From Bog-756 sp963710495 (GTDB lineage Bacteria > Actinomycetota > Acidimicrobiia > Acidimicrobiales > RAAP-2), in assembly GCA_963710495.1 (NCBI GenBank), contig CAVQAI010000007.1, positions 434,001-498,000 on the forward strand: DNA of 64,000 bases. The letters run 5' to 3'. Shown in pieces: positions 8,418-17,005 of the stretch. Made by a program: the position numbers and the translations under genes. A model generated the notes under the pieces. That model was given only the letters and a program-made list of their open reading frames with translations. It made no database searches and was not told where the DNA came from. Numbering within the stretch: the first letter of the stretch is position 1; each line of letters starts with the position of its first letter.

Positions 8418-8638
8418 GCAGGCTGCACCGGGTCGTGACCTCCGACGACTGCGCGGCAGAGGTGGAGGACGTCGACGGTACGACACACCTCGTCTCGCTG
8501 CTGGCCCTCGACGGGTCCCCGCCCTCGATCGGCGATTGGCTGGTCGTCCACAGCGGGTACGCCATTGACCGGGTCGACGCCTCCGAGGCGGAGGCCGTGG
8601 TGGCCGAGCTGCGCCGAGCGGGAGCCTCGGGGACATGA
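8408..8638 (+). CDS. hypC: Hydrogenase assembly chaperone HypC/HupF
   Basis: A 76-residue HypC-family chaperone that carries the Fe(CN)2CO unit to the large subunit. It begins MC, whose Cys2 is the essential ligand, followed by VSRLHRVV, and has the family core IGDWLVVHSGYAIDRVD. The frame is intact, unlike its neighbours. It overlaps the protease gene by 10 bases and the EamA gene by ATGA at 8635. No hypA, hypB, hypD, hypE or hypF is present in the window, so these must be elsewhere if the hydrogenase matures. Confidence 0.9.
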   Translation: MCVSRLHRVVTSDDCAAEVEDVDGTTHLVSLLALDGSPPSIGDWLVVHSGYAIDRVDASEAEAVVAELRRAGASGT

Positions 8639-9687
8639 CCGGACGCCAGGCATCCCCCGAGGACAGGCGGGTTCCCACCGGGATCGGGGCGACGCCGGCT
8701 CGACCGGGACTCCCCGGTGTCATGGTGGCCGGAGTCACGGCGCTCATCAGCGGGCTGTCGATCTTCGTCAACAGCTACGGCGTCCACGCCGTCACGTCTC
8801 CATCGGTCTACACCACGGCCAAGAACCTGGTCGCCACCGCGGTCCTCGGGGGGTGCGCCCTCGGCGCTCGACTGGCTCGCCGCCACCGGGCCGTCTCTGC
8901 CATCGGCCGGTTCGTCACGGTGCAGACGGTCGGGACCGAGCCGCGCGCCCGACCCGGCGGGCGAGTTTGCCGGTGCTCCAGTGGATCGGGCTGCTCTACG
9001 TCGGCGTGGTAGGCGGGGGGCTGGCCTTCGTCCTGTTCTTCGACGGGCTGGCCGACACCTCCGCCACCCCGGCGGCCTTCTGGCGCGACACACTGGTCGT
9101 CTGGGTAGCGGTGCTGGCCGTGCCCTTCCTGCACGAACGGGTCACCTGGTGGAACGTGGCCGCGATCGCCCTGCTCATCATGGGCCAGGTGGCCGTGGCC
9201 GGCGGGGTCGGACACCTGGCCACGTCCCGGGGGGAGTTGCTCGTCGTGTCCGCTTCGCTGCTCTGGGCCGTCGAGGTGGTGGTGGCCAAGGTCCTTCTTC
9301 GCCAGGTCGCCCCGTCCACCGTCTCGTTGGTCCGCATGGGCGTGGGTGCCACGGCCCTGGTCCTCTACCTGGTCGCAACCGGTCTCCTGCACACCTTGGT
9401 CTCCCTCGACGCCACCCAGGTCGGCTGGGCGCTGCTGACCGGGCTACTGCTCGCCGCTTACGTCGGCACGTGGATGACGGCACTGGCCCGGGCCCGGGCC
9501 CTCGACGTGACCTCCATCCTGGTTGGCGGGGCGCTGATCACCGCGCTGCTCCAGGCCGCGGCAGGCAGTGCATCCCTGGCGCCCCACGTGGCCGGGCTGG
9601 CGCTCATCGCCCTCGGGACCGGTGTCGTCGTCTGGATGGGGCTCCGGCAGCCCGCTGTGGCCCGGAGCGACGGCGGTGCGGCCGTGA
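8635..9687 (+). CDS. EamA/DMT-family permease, frame-broken
   Basis: A ten-helix drug/metabolite transporter-type protein. The first helices (MVAGVTALISGLSIFVNSYG and on) are in the frame of the ATG at 8635, and the remaining hydrophobic helices from LQWIGLLYVGVVGGGLAFVL to ALIALGTGVVVWMGL are in a second frame, so an indel lies near 8935-8960. In that second frame there is no stop before the DUF6390-like gene. A further one-base event near 9650 would end it at TGA 9685-9687, which overlaps a GTG start. The substrate is unknown, and a permease inside a hydrogenase operon is unusual. Confidence 0.75.
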
Positions 9688-10529
9688 GCCACCCGGTGGC
9701 TCGTCCCGGCGGCGTCGGTCACCGGACCGACCACGCTGACCCGCGTCGGGCGGCCACGACCCCGGGTCCGGTCCTCTTCGCCCGCTACGCCTATCCGCCC
9801 AACTCGCTCGGCTACTGCGGGCCCGGTGATCCCTCTGCCCTGTTGGGGGCGGCCGCCGACGGTTGCGACGTGGTCGACGTGATCGGCCTGGGACAGCTGG
9901 CCTCCCGGTTCGAAGGAGCATGGCCCTACCTGCAGCTGCTGGCATCTTGCAACCGCATCGCCGATCCGCTCGACCCTCGGGTGGTCGAGGCCTACTGGGT
10001 GGGCAACGCCCTGCTCTCCGCAGTTCCCCCAGCGATCCTGGCCCACTCACTGAGCGACCGGTTCGAGCGCCGGGCGGGCCGACGTTTCGAGTCACTGGTG
10101 TCGGCCGTTCCTGCCGGTGGCATCCCTCAGCACAGCTTCCACGTCTTCGCCGTCTACCCGTGGCTCGGACTGCTCAGGGCCGGCATGGAAGGGCCACCCC
10201 TCGAGGTCCTCGACCGGTGCCGGATCCGGTGGGGACGAATCGAGGTGGTCGATGGTGACATGGTGGCCGTGGCGAGCCGGGCGCTGACCTTCGACGGTTC
10301 CCGACTCACCCTCGGTCCCGTCCGGACCGAACAGGCGCGCCGGAGTGTCGACGGCGTGGGCTTCGTGGGCGACCTCCGACCCGGGGACACGGTGTCGCTC
10401 CACTGGGACTGGGTGTGCGACCGGCTCTCCTCGAGCGCGCTCGGGTGGTTGCGGCACTGCACCGGGCAGAACCTGGACGCCGTCAACGACTTGGCCGCCC
10501 CCGGCCCGGCTGCGGTGTGCGATGCCTGA
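9684..10529 (+). CDS. DUF6390-like hydrogenase-associated protein
   Basis: About 280 residues with blocks LFARYAYPPNSLGYCGPGD, FEGAWPYLQLLA and RVVEAYWVGNALL, then HSFHVFAVYPWLGLL and DTVSLHWDWVCDRLSSSAL. I recognise it as the DUF6390 family, which I recall beside actinobacterial hydrogenase genes; its function is not known to me. The region is in frame with the permease upstream, so a fusion is possible. The GTG at 9684 overlapping an alternative TGA (GTGA) fits the coupling used throughout this operon, and I prefer two genes. Confidence 0.65.
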   Translation: MSHPVARPGGVGHRTDHADPRRAATTPGPVLFARYAYPPNSLGYCGPGDPSALLGAAADGCDVVDVIGLGQLASRFEGAWPYLQLLASCNRIADPLDPRVVEAYWVGNALLSAVPPAILAHSLSDRFERRAGRRFESLVSAVPAGGIPQHSFHVFAVYPWLGLLRAGMEGPPLEVLDRCRIRWGRIEVVDGDMVAVASRALTFDGSRLTLGPVRTEQARRSVDGVGFVGDLRPGDTVSLHWDWVCDRLSSSALGWLRHCTGQNLDAVNDLAAPGPAAVCDA

Positions 10530-10538
10530 GACAGTCGG

Positions 10539-11795
10539 GTGAGCACGGGCATGCGAAGCGTCGGAGCATCGGTCATCGCCGACCGCTTGACCGCTTGGGG
10601 CGATCAGAACCCACTCGTCGTCGTGTCTGGCAATTTCGCCACGCCTTGGGAGCTCGTGCGCCTGACCGATGCGTGCCTGCCCATCTGTCGGACATTCGTC
10701 CTCAACCCGCAGCCGGGATGGCCCTGCCGCGAGGGCTTCGTCACCGAGACGCCGTTCGTCGGGCCGGGGGCGCGGCAGGATCCCCGCCTCGAGTACATCC
10801 CGATGCGCCTGTCGCTGGTCCCACGGCTCTTCGACACGCTGTGGCAGCCGGACGTCGCCCTCATCCATACGTCACCTCCTCGGGATGGCAAGGTGTCGTT
10901 GGGTATCGAGGTCAACATCCTTCCCGCCGCGATCGAGCGTGTGCGACAGCGGGGCGGGCTGATCATTGCTCAGGTGAACCGGTACATGCCCTACACCGGA
11001 GCCGATGCCGAAATCGACGTGACCGACATCGACCTGGCGCTGGAGGTGGATGTCCCCCTGCCATCCCCGACGCCCGAGGCGCCGGACTCGGCGTGCACCG
11101 ACATCGGCGAGCGGGTGGCCCGGTATGCCAACGACGGGGGCACCGTCCAATTGGGCATCGGCCAGGTGCCCGACGTCGCCGCCCAACACCTGCGCTCGAA
11201 GCGCCACTTGGGGGTGTGGTCGGAGATGGTCAGTGATGGCACATTGCAGCTGGAGCGGGCCGGGGCGCTCGACCAGGCCCGGCCGATCTGCGCCTCGTTC
11301 CTCTTTGGATCACAAGAGCTCTACGCTTGGGCCGACGGGAACCCCCGCCTGGCGATGCGGCGAACCGAAGTGACGAACGACCCCGGTACGATCGCCGCGC
11401 TGCCGGCCATGCTTTCGGTGAACACCGCCCTCCAGCTGGACCTGTTCGCCCAGGCCAATGCCAGTTACGTCCGAGGACGGATCTATTCGGGGTTCGGTGG
11501 CCAGCCCGACTTCGTCGTTGGCGCGCTGCACTCGAAGGGTGGGCACGCGGTGATCGCCCTGCGCTCGTGGCACGAGAAGAGCAACACCTCGAACATCGTC
11601 CCGGTGCTCGCCGTTCCGGTGTCCTCGTTTCAACACACGGTCGTGGTTTCCGAGCAGGGCACTGCCGACATCTTCGGACGGAGCCAACGGGCGCAGGCAG
11701 GCCTTTTGATCGAACAGGTGGCCGACCCTCGCTGTCGGAACGGGCTTTGGGCGGAAGCCGAACGGCTCGGTCTGGCCCCGAGCACCGTCCCTTGA
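10539..11795 (+). CDS. Acetyl-CoA hydrolase/CoA-transferase family protein
   Basis: A 418-residue type I CoA-transferase of the 4-hydroxybutyrate/succinyl/acetyl-CoA group. The likely catalytic glutamate is E229 in LGVWSEMVSDGTL, equivalent to the HTEM motif of the family. The C-terminal half has SGFGGQPDFVVGALHSKGG and a later GTADIFG block as in relatives. The start is GTG 10539, nine bases after the preceding stop, so it is probably the last gene of the hydrogenase operon. It would exchange CoA between acyl-CoA and acids, consistent with fermentative disposal of acetyl-CoA; the substrate is inferred. Confidence 0.88.
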   Translation: MSTGMRSVGASVIADRLTAWGDQNPLVVVSGNFATPWELVRLTDACLPICRTFVLNPQPGWPCREGFVTETPFVGPGARQDPRLEYIPMRLSLVPRLFDTLWQPDVALIHTSPPRDGKVSLGIEVNILPAAIERVRQRGGLIIAQVNRYMPYTGADAEIDVTDIDLALEVDVPLPSPTPEAPDSACTDIGERVARYANDGGTVQLGIGQVPDVAAQHLRSKRHLGVWSEMVSDGTLQLERAGALDQARPICASFLFGSQELYAWADGNPRLAMRRTEVTNDPGTIAALPAMLSVNTALQLDLFAQANASYVRGRIYSGFGGQPDFVVGALHSKGGHAVIALRSWHEKSNTSNIVPVLAVPVSSFQHTVVVSEQGTADIFGRSQRAQAGLLIEQVADPRCRNGLWAEAERLGLAPSTVP

Positions 11796-11830
11796 AGCCG
11801 GGCCTGCTCATCGTCGTCCCCGGCGATTGT

Positions 11831-11844
11831 GGGACCTTCAGCCC
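11831..11844. promoter_or_regulatory. DosR/DevR-like site upstream of ppsA
   Basis: GGGACCTTCAGCCC has a perfect left half (GGGAC) and a 3-of-5 right half. It lies 75 bases before the ppsA GTG in the 123-base gap that separates ppsA from the hydrogenase operon. Found by eye. Confidence 0.35.
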
Positions 11845-11918
11845 TACCGGGTCGCCACCCCGTCAGGCAGGGTGGTGGAGGGAGACCGCTGGATCGAGCC
11901 TGGTGAGGTGGCATTTCT

Positions 11919-14312
11919 GTGACACAGCCAACCTACGTGTCCTTCTTCGAGGAGTTCGGCATCGATGACGTCCCCAGGGTCGGCGGGAAGAATGCCTCGC
12001 TCGGCGAGCTCTACCGGAACCTCTCGGGCAAGGGAGTCCGGGTACCGAACGGGTTCGCCACCACGGCGGACGCCTATCGGCTCATGCTCGAGGAGGCCGG
12101 CGTAGTCGAGGCCCTCAAGGCCGCCCTGGACGGATTCGACCCCGATGACATGGACGAGCTCCGGCGCCGTGCCAAGCGGGCCCGCGAGCTCGTCTACGGA
12201 GCGGGTCTGCCGTCCCTCCTGACCGACCAGATCCTGGCCGGCTACCGACGCCTGCAGGACGAGTACGGCGAGGACGTCAGCCTGGCCGTGCGCTCGTCCG
12301 CCACCGCCGAGGACCTGCCGTCCGCCAGCTTCGCCGGTCAGCAGGAGACCTTTCTCAATGTGCGCGGTGAAGGTAGCCTGCTCGACGCCTGCAGGCGGTG
12401 CTTTGCCAGCCTGTTCACCGACCGCTCCATCCACTACCGGATCGACCAGGGTTTCGACCACCTGGACGTAGCGCTTTCCATCGGCGTGATGAAGATGGTC
12501 CGGTCGGACCTCGCATCGTCGGGCGTGATGTTCACCCTCGACACCGAGTCGGGATTTCGAGACGTCGTGTTCATCACCGGGGCCTACGGCCTCGGCGAGA
12601 ACATCGTCCAGGGGGCGGTCGATCCGGACGAGTTCTACGTGCACAAGCCCATGCTCGCCACCGGGCACCGGATGGTCCTCCGTCATCTGATCGGCGACAA
12701 GGCCGTCAAGATGGTGTTCGTCGAGGGGGGCACCAAGCACACCACGCGCAACGTTCCCACTCCGAAGGCCGACCGTGCCTCGTTCTGCTTGGGTGACGAT
12801 GATGTGCTCGAGCTGGCCGACGTGGCCATGACGATCGAATCCCACTACGGACAGCCGATGGACATCGAATGGGCCAAGGACGGCCTCGACGGACTGCTCT
12901 ATGTCGTGCAGGCCCGACCCGAGACGGTCGCCTCGCAACATCGGGGCTCGGCGCTCGAGACCTACCTGCTGGATCGGCCGGGCGAAGTCGTGAGCAAGGG
13001 GCGCTCGGTCGGTGCAGGGATCGCATCAGGCATGGCGCGGGTGGTCGACAATGTGGTCCACCTCGCCGCCTTCCACCCCGGCGAGGTGCTGGTCGCCGAC
13101 ACCACCACGCCGGACTGGGAACCGGTGATGAAGACCGCGGCGGCCATCGTCACCAATCGGGGCGGGCGCACGTGCCACGCCGCCATCATCGCTCGCGAGC
13201 TCGGGATCCCCGCCGTCGTCGGAACCGGGGACGCCACGACCGTGTTGGCTGGTGGCCAGACGGTCACCGTCTCGTGTGCCGGAGGCGAGACGGGGTTCGT
13301 GTACCGGGGTGCCATCGGCTACCGCGTGGAGCGGGAGGAAGTGGGCGAGCTGGCCCGGCCCGCTACGAAGATCATGATCAACCTCGGGAACCCCGATATC
13401 GCGTTCAAGAGCTCGTTCCTGCCCAACGACGGGGTCGGACTGGCCCGGATGGAGTTCATCATCAGTGAGTCCATCGGGGCCCATCCCCTGGCGCTCGCCC
13501 ACCCCGAGCGGGTGACGGATCCCAAGGTCCGCAAGGACCTCGAGCGACTCACACACGGCTATCCCGACGGCAAGCACTTCTTCGTCGAACGGCTGGCCGA
13601 GGGGATCGGCACCATCGCCGCCGCCTTCTGGCCCAAGCCGGTGGTCGTCCGTATGTCGGACTTCAAGACGAACGAGTATGCCAGCCTGCTCGGCGGGGCC
13701 GACTTCGAGCCCGATGAGAGCAACCCGATGATCGGCTTCCGCGGCGCGTCCCGGTACGCCCATCCCGCCTACGCCGACGGCTTCGCCTTGGAGTGTCGAG
13801 CGATGCGACGGGTACGCGAGCAGATGGGCCTCACGAATGTCATCCTCATGATCCCGTTCGTCCGCCGCATCGCCGAAGCCGAGCAGGTCCTGGAACGCAT
13901 GGCCGAGCTCGGGCTGCGGCGCGGGGAAGGCGGCCTCGAGATCTACGCCATGTGCGAGATCCCGAACAACGTGGTGCTGATCGATCGGTTCGCCCAGTAC
14001 TTCGACGGATTCTCCATCGGCTCCAACGACCTGACCCAGCTGACCCTCGGCGTGGACCGTGACAGTGAGATCGTGGCCTTCGACTACGACGAGCGTGATG
14101 AAGGCGTGAAACAGATGATCCGCCTCGCCGTCGAAGGCTGTCGGCGCAACCACATGCACTCGGGCCTGTGCGGACAGGCGCCATCCGACTATCCCGACAT
14201 GGCGGAATTCCTCGTCGAGCTCGGGATCGACTCGATCAGCCTGAACCCTGACACTGTGCTGAAGACCACCCGGCAGGTGCTGGCGCTCGAGGAGCAACTG
14301 GGTCGATCCTGA
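11919..14312 (+). CDS. ppsA: Phosphoenolpyruvate synthase (pyruvate, water dikinase)
   Basis: A 797-residue PEP synthase of normal length and order: N-terminal ATP-grasp domain (GGKNASLGELYRNL, SVAVRSS-like AVRSSATAEDLPSASFAGQQ), central phosphohistidine domain with H420 in NRGGRTCHAAIIARELG, and C-terminal PEP/pyruvate barrel ending with the catalytic Cys region SGLCGQAPSDYPD (C751). It converts pyruvate and ATP to PEP, AMP and phosphate. The start is GTG 11919. The frame is intact. It is convergent with the por operon, so pyruvate can go to PEP here or to acetyl-CoA there. Confidence 0.96.
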   Translation: MTQPTYVSFFEEFGIDDVPRVGGKNASLGELYRNLSGKGVRVPNGFATTADAYRLMLEEAGVVEALKAALDGFDPDDMDELRRRAKRARELVYGAGLPSLLTDQILAGYRRLQDEYGEDVSLAVRSSATAEDLPSASFAGQQETFLNVRGEGSLLDACRRCFASLFTDRSIHYRIDQGFDHLDVALSIGVMKMVRSDLASSGVMFTLDTESGFRDVVFITGAYGLGENIVQGAVDPDEFYVHKPMLATGHRMVLRHLIGDKAVKMVFVEGGTKHTTRNVPTPKADRASFCLGDDDVLELADVAMTIESHYGQPMDIEWAKDGLDGLLYVVQARPETVASQHRGSALETYLLDRPGEVVSKGRSVGAGIASGMARVVDNVVHLAAFHPGEVLVADTTTPDWEPVMKTAAAIVTNRGGRTCHAAIIARELGIPAVVGTGDATTVLAGGQTVTVSCAGGETGFVYRGAIGYRVEREEVGELARPATKIMINLGNPDIAFKSSFLPNDGVGLARMEFIISESIGAHPLALAHPERVTDPKVRKDLERLTHGYPDGKHFFVERLAEGIGTIAAAFWPKPVVVRMSDFKTNEYASLLGGADFEPDESNPMIGFRGASRYAHPAYADGFALECRAMRRVREQMGLTNVILMIPFVRRIAEAEQVLERMAELGLRRGEGGLEIYAMCEIPNNVVLIDRFAQYFDGFSIGSNDLTQLTLGVDRDSEIVAFDYDERDEGVKQMIRLAVEGCRRNHMHSGLCGQAPSDYPDMAEFLVELGIDSISLNPDTVLKTTRQVLALEEQLGRS

Positions 14313-14342
14313 GCGGGAGCGGGCTCGGCACCGTCCGCGCCT

Positions 14343-15968
14343 TCAGATGTCCTCTGGCACCATCTCGATCGCACCGCAGGGGCACTCCTGTGCGCAGATA
14401 CCACAGCCCTTGCAGAAGTCGAAATCGAATTCGTAGCCCTGTGACGGGCCGAGCTTGATGACGGCGTTGTCCGGACACACCCCGAAGCAATTGTCGCATT
14501 CGAAGCAGTTACCGCATGACAGGCAGCGCCGGGCCTCGAACAGCGCGTTCTCCTCGGTCAGGCCTCCGACGACCTCGTCGAAGGTGCCCTGCCGGCGCAC
14601 CCGCTCGAGCTCCGGACGTCGCGTCCGCGGTGCGTCCGCGTAGTACCAGGTATTCAGCTCCTCGAACGAGGCGAGCCCGGGCCGGGCGGGGTCCTCGGCC
14701 ACCCGGCCACCGAGGAACGCGTCGATCCCCCGGGCGGCCCGCTTCCCGTGTCCGATGGCCACCGTCGCCGTCCGCTGGGAGGGAACGGAGTCGCCGCCCG
14801 CGAACACGCCCGCGGCTCCCGTCGTCATCGTCGGCTCGACGTCGATCACGCCGTCTTCGATGCTGACGTCGTCAATCCCGTCCAGGAGGGAGAGGTCCGT
14901 GTCCTGCCCGAGCGCGAGCACCAGCGAGTCCGCATCGAGCTCCTCGAATTCCCCCGTCGGCTCGGGGAAGCCACTCTCGTCGAGGTGCATCTTCTCCAGC
15001 ACGATTCGGTGCCCGTCGAACTTGCTCACCGTCGAGAGCCAACGCATCGTGATGCCTTCGCCGAGCGCTTCCTCGAGCTCCTCCTGATCGGCCGGCATGC
15101 GCTCTCGATTGCGGCGGTAGACCACCACCGGGTCGGTCGCCCCGAGGCGCCGTGCCGTCCGGGCGGCATCGACGGCGGTGTCCCCGCCCCCGTAGACGAC
15201 AACGTGGCGACCGAGCAGTGGCGGATCACCTTCGGCCACCTGGTGCAGAAGCGAAATGGCGTCGAGCACGCGGGACGAGTCGCCCGCCGGTATGTCGATT
15301 CGTCGCGCCAGCTGGGCCCCCACGGCCAGGAAGACGGCATCAAATCCACCCTCGACGCGCTCCCGTTCGAGATCGTGCACGACGTGTTCGAGTCGGACGT
15401 CGACCCCGAGGGCCACGATGCGATCGACCTCGGCATCGAGCACGGCTCGGGGGAGCCGATAGGCCGGAATGCCGTAGCGCATCATGCCCCCGAGCTTCGG
15501 GGCCGAGTCGACCAGGTGGACCTGGTGGCCGAGCCGGCGCAGGTGGTAGGTGGCGCTCAGTCCCGCCGGGCCGGCGCCCACCACGAGGACATGCCTGCCG
15601 CTGTCGGGCCCGGCCGGCGGCAGTGCCCAGGCTCGCTCGATGGCCAGGTCACCGAGGAAGCGCTCGACGGCGTTGATGCCCACCGCTTCGTCGAGTTGCG
15701 CCCGGTTGCAGGCCGTCTCGCAGGGGTGGTAGCAGATCCGACCCATGACCGCAGGGAGAGGGTTGTCCTCGACCAGACGACGCCAGGCTGACTCATAGTC
15801 CCCGGGCTCGGCACGGTAGAGCCAGCCCTGGATGTCCTCGCCCGCCGGACAGGCATCGTTGCAGGGTGGGAGCCGGTGGACATACCTCGGCCGCTCGATG
15901 CGCCACGAGCCGGTGCGGTTGGCGTGGCTCGACCCGACGTCGAGCGTGATGGCAAAGGGCGGCTCCAT
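14343..15968 (-). CDS. GltD-like NADPH:ferredoxin flavoprotein with C-terminal 2x[4Fe-4S] domain
   Basis: A 541-residue glutamate synthase small-chain-type flavoprotein. An N-terminal Fe-S segment (C36, C40 in PPCNDACPAGE, then GRICYHPCETACNR) is followed by an FAD site VVGAGPAGLSATYHL, an NADPH site VVYGGGDTAVDAARTARRLG, and a C-terminal ferredoxin-like domain (CLSCGNCFECDNCFGVCP and CKGCGICAQECPCG). No glutamate synthase large subunit is nearby. As the last gene of the por operon (ATG overlapping the porB stop), it probably serves as electron acceptor for PFOR and transfers to NADP, replacing the missing PorD ferredoxin. Confidence 0.9.
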   Translation of the reverse strand: MEPPFAITLDVGSSHANRTGSWRIERPRYVHRLPPCNDACPAGEDIQGWLYRAEPGDYESAWRRLVEDNPLPAVMGRICYHPCETACNRAQLDEAVGINAVERFLGDLAIERAWALPPAGPDSGRHVLVVGAGPAGLSATYHLRRLGHQVHLVDSAPKLGGMMRYGIPAYRLPRAVLDAEVDRIVALGVDVRLEHVVHDLERERVEGGFDAVFLAVGAQLARRIDIPAGDSSRVLDAISLLHQVAEGDPPLLGRHVVVYGGGDTAVDAARTARRLGATDPVVVYRRNRERMPADQEELEEALGEGITMRWLSTVSKFDGHRIVLEKMHLDESGFPEPTGEFEELDADSLVLALGQDTDLSLLDGIDDVSIEDGVIDVEPTMTTGAAGVFAGGDSVPSQRTATVAIGHGKRAARGIDAFLGGRVAEDPARPGLASFEELNTWYYADAPRTRRPELERVRRQGTFDEVVGGLTEENALFEARRCLSCGNCFECDNCFGVCPDNAVIKLGPSQGYEFDFDFCKGCGICAQECPCGAIEMVPEDI

Positions 15969-17005
15969 CAGGCGATGACCTCCGTGTCGGGAGTGTCCGA
16001 ATTGTCGACGACCAAGCCGTAGTTGGCGATGTTCGAATCGGCGATGGCTTGGATGCGGGCGACGATGTCGGGGCGCGGGTGCTCGCCGAACAGGTGCGCG
16101 TAGCGACTCTGGATCGACAGGTAGGCCTCCACCGGGGTTCGGTGGCGGATCGGGGACACTGCCGTGATCTCGCCGTTCACGGCCTCGAACACGGGAAAGA
16201 GGCCCGTCTCCGTGGCCAGGCGGGCCACCTTGATCGTGTCGCTCGGGCTCGAGCCCCAGCCGAGGGGGCACGGAACGAGGATGTGAAGGTATCGGGCCCC
16301 GCGGAACTCCATGGCGTGCTCGACCTTCCCTTCCAGATCGTGGAGATCGGCGACTGTTGCCGTCGCCACATAGGGAACATCGTGCGCCATGGCGATACGG
16401 GGAAGATCCTTTCCCTGGCCGAAGGCATTGCCCGGGTCATCGCCCACTGCCTCGGTGGTGGCGGTCCGCACCGCCGGCGGCGTGGCGCCCGAGCGTTGCA
16501 CCCCGGTGTTCATGTAGGCCTCATTGTCGTAGCAGATGAAGAGCACGTCGTCGTTGCGCTCGAACATGCCCGACAGGCACCCGAGGCCGATGTCGACGGT
16601 CCCCCCGTCCCCGGCCTGCGCCACGACACGCACATTGCCCCTCCCTTTGACCCTGAGCGCAGCTGCCACCCCGGTTGCCACGGCCGGTGCATTGCCGAAC
16701 AGCGAGTGGAGCCAGGGGATCCGCCATGACGTCTCCGGGTATGGCGTCGAGAACACCTCGAGACACCCGGTTGCGTTCACCGCCACCAGCTGCCGGTCGA
16801 CGGCGCGCATGGCCGCGTCCAGGGCATAGCGAGCCCCCAAAGCCTCGCCACATCCCTGGCACGCACGATGCCCGGAGTCGAGCGAGTTGGCCCGGCCTGG
16901 ATCTGATTGGGCGGTCTGATCGTCGCGGCTGAGCAGACGGTTGCCGACCGCGAAGCTTCCCACCTGGTAGAAGCGGACAGGCTGGCCGGTCATAGCGCTC
17001 CTCAC
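15968..17005 (-). CDS. porB: Pyruvate:ferredoxin oxidoreductase beta subunit
   Basis: The TPP-binding subunit of a 2-oxoacid:acceptor oxidoreductase, 345 residues. The cluster cysteines include HRACQGCGE (C49, C52) and NATGCLEVFSTPYP, and the TPP motif is GDGGTVDIGLGCL with CYDNEAYMNTGVQRSG downstream, typical of pyruvate enzymes. The GTG start at 17005 overlaps the porA stop (GTGA); an ATG at 16993 is an alternative. Oxidative decarboxylation of pyruvate to acetyl-CoA with reduction of ferredoxin is the family reaction. Confidence 0.93.
   Translation of the reverse strand: MRSAMTGQPVRFYQVGSFAVGNRLLSRDDQTAQSDPGRANSLDSGHRACQGCGEALGARYALDAAMRAVDRQLVAVNATGCLEVFSTPYPETSWRIPWLHSLFGNAPAVATGVAAALRVKGRGNVRVVAQAGDGGTVDIGLGCLSGMFERNDDVLFICYDNEAYMNTGVQRSGATPPAVRTATTEAVGDDPGNAFGQGKDLPRIAMAHDVPYVATATVADLHDLEGKVEHAMEFRGARYLHILVPCPLGWGSSPSDTIKVARLATETGLFPVFEAVNGEITAVSPIRHRTPVEAYLSIQSRYAHLFGEHPRPDIVARIQAIADSNIANYGLVVDNSDTPDTEVIA

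Noticed and set aside
11844..12941. A 365-codon antisense frame in ppsA
   Set aside because: Shadow of the PEP synthase gene; composition follows the complementary codons.
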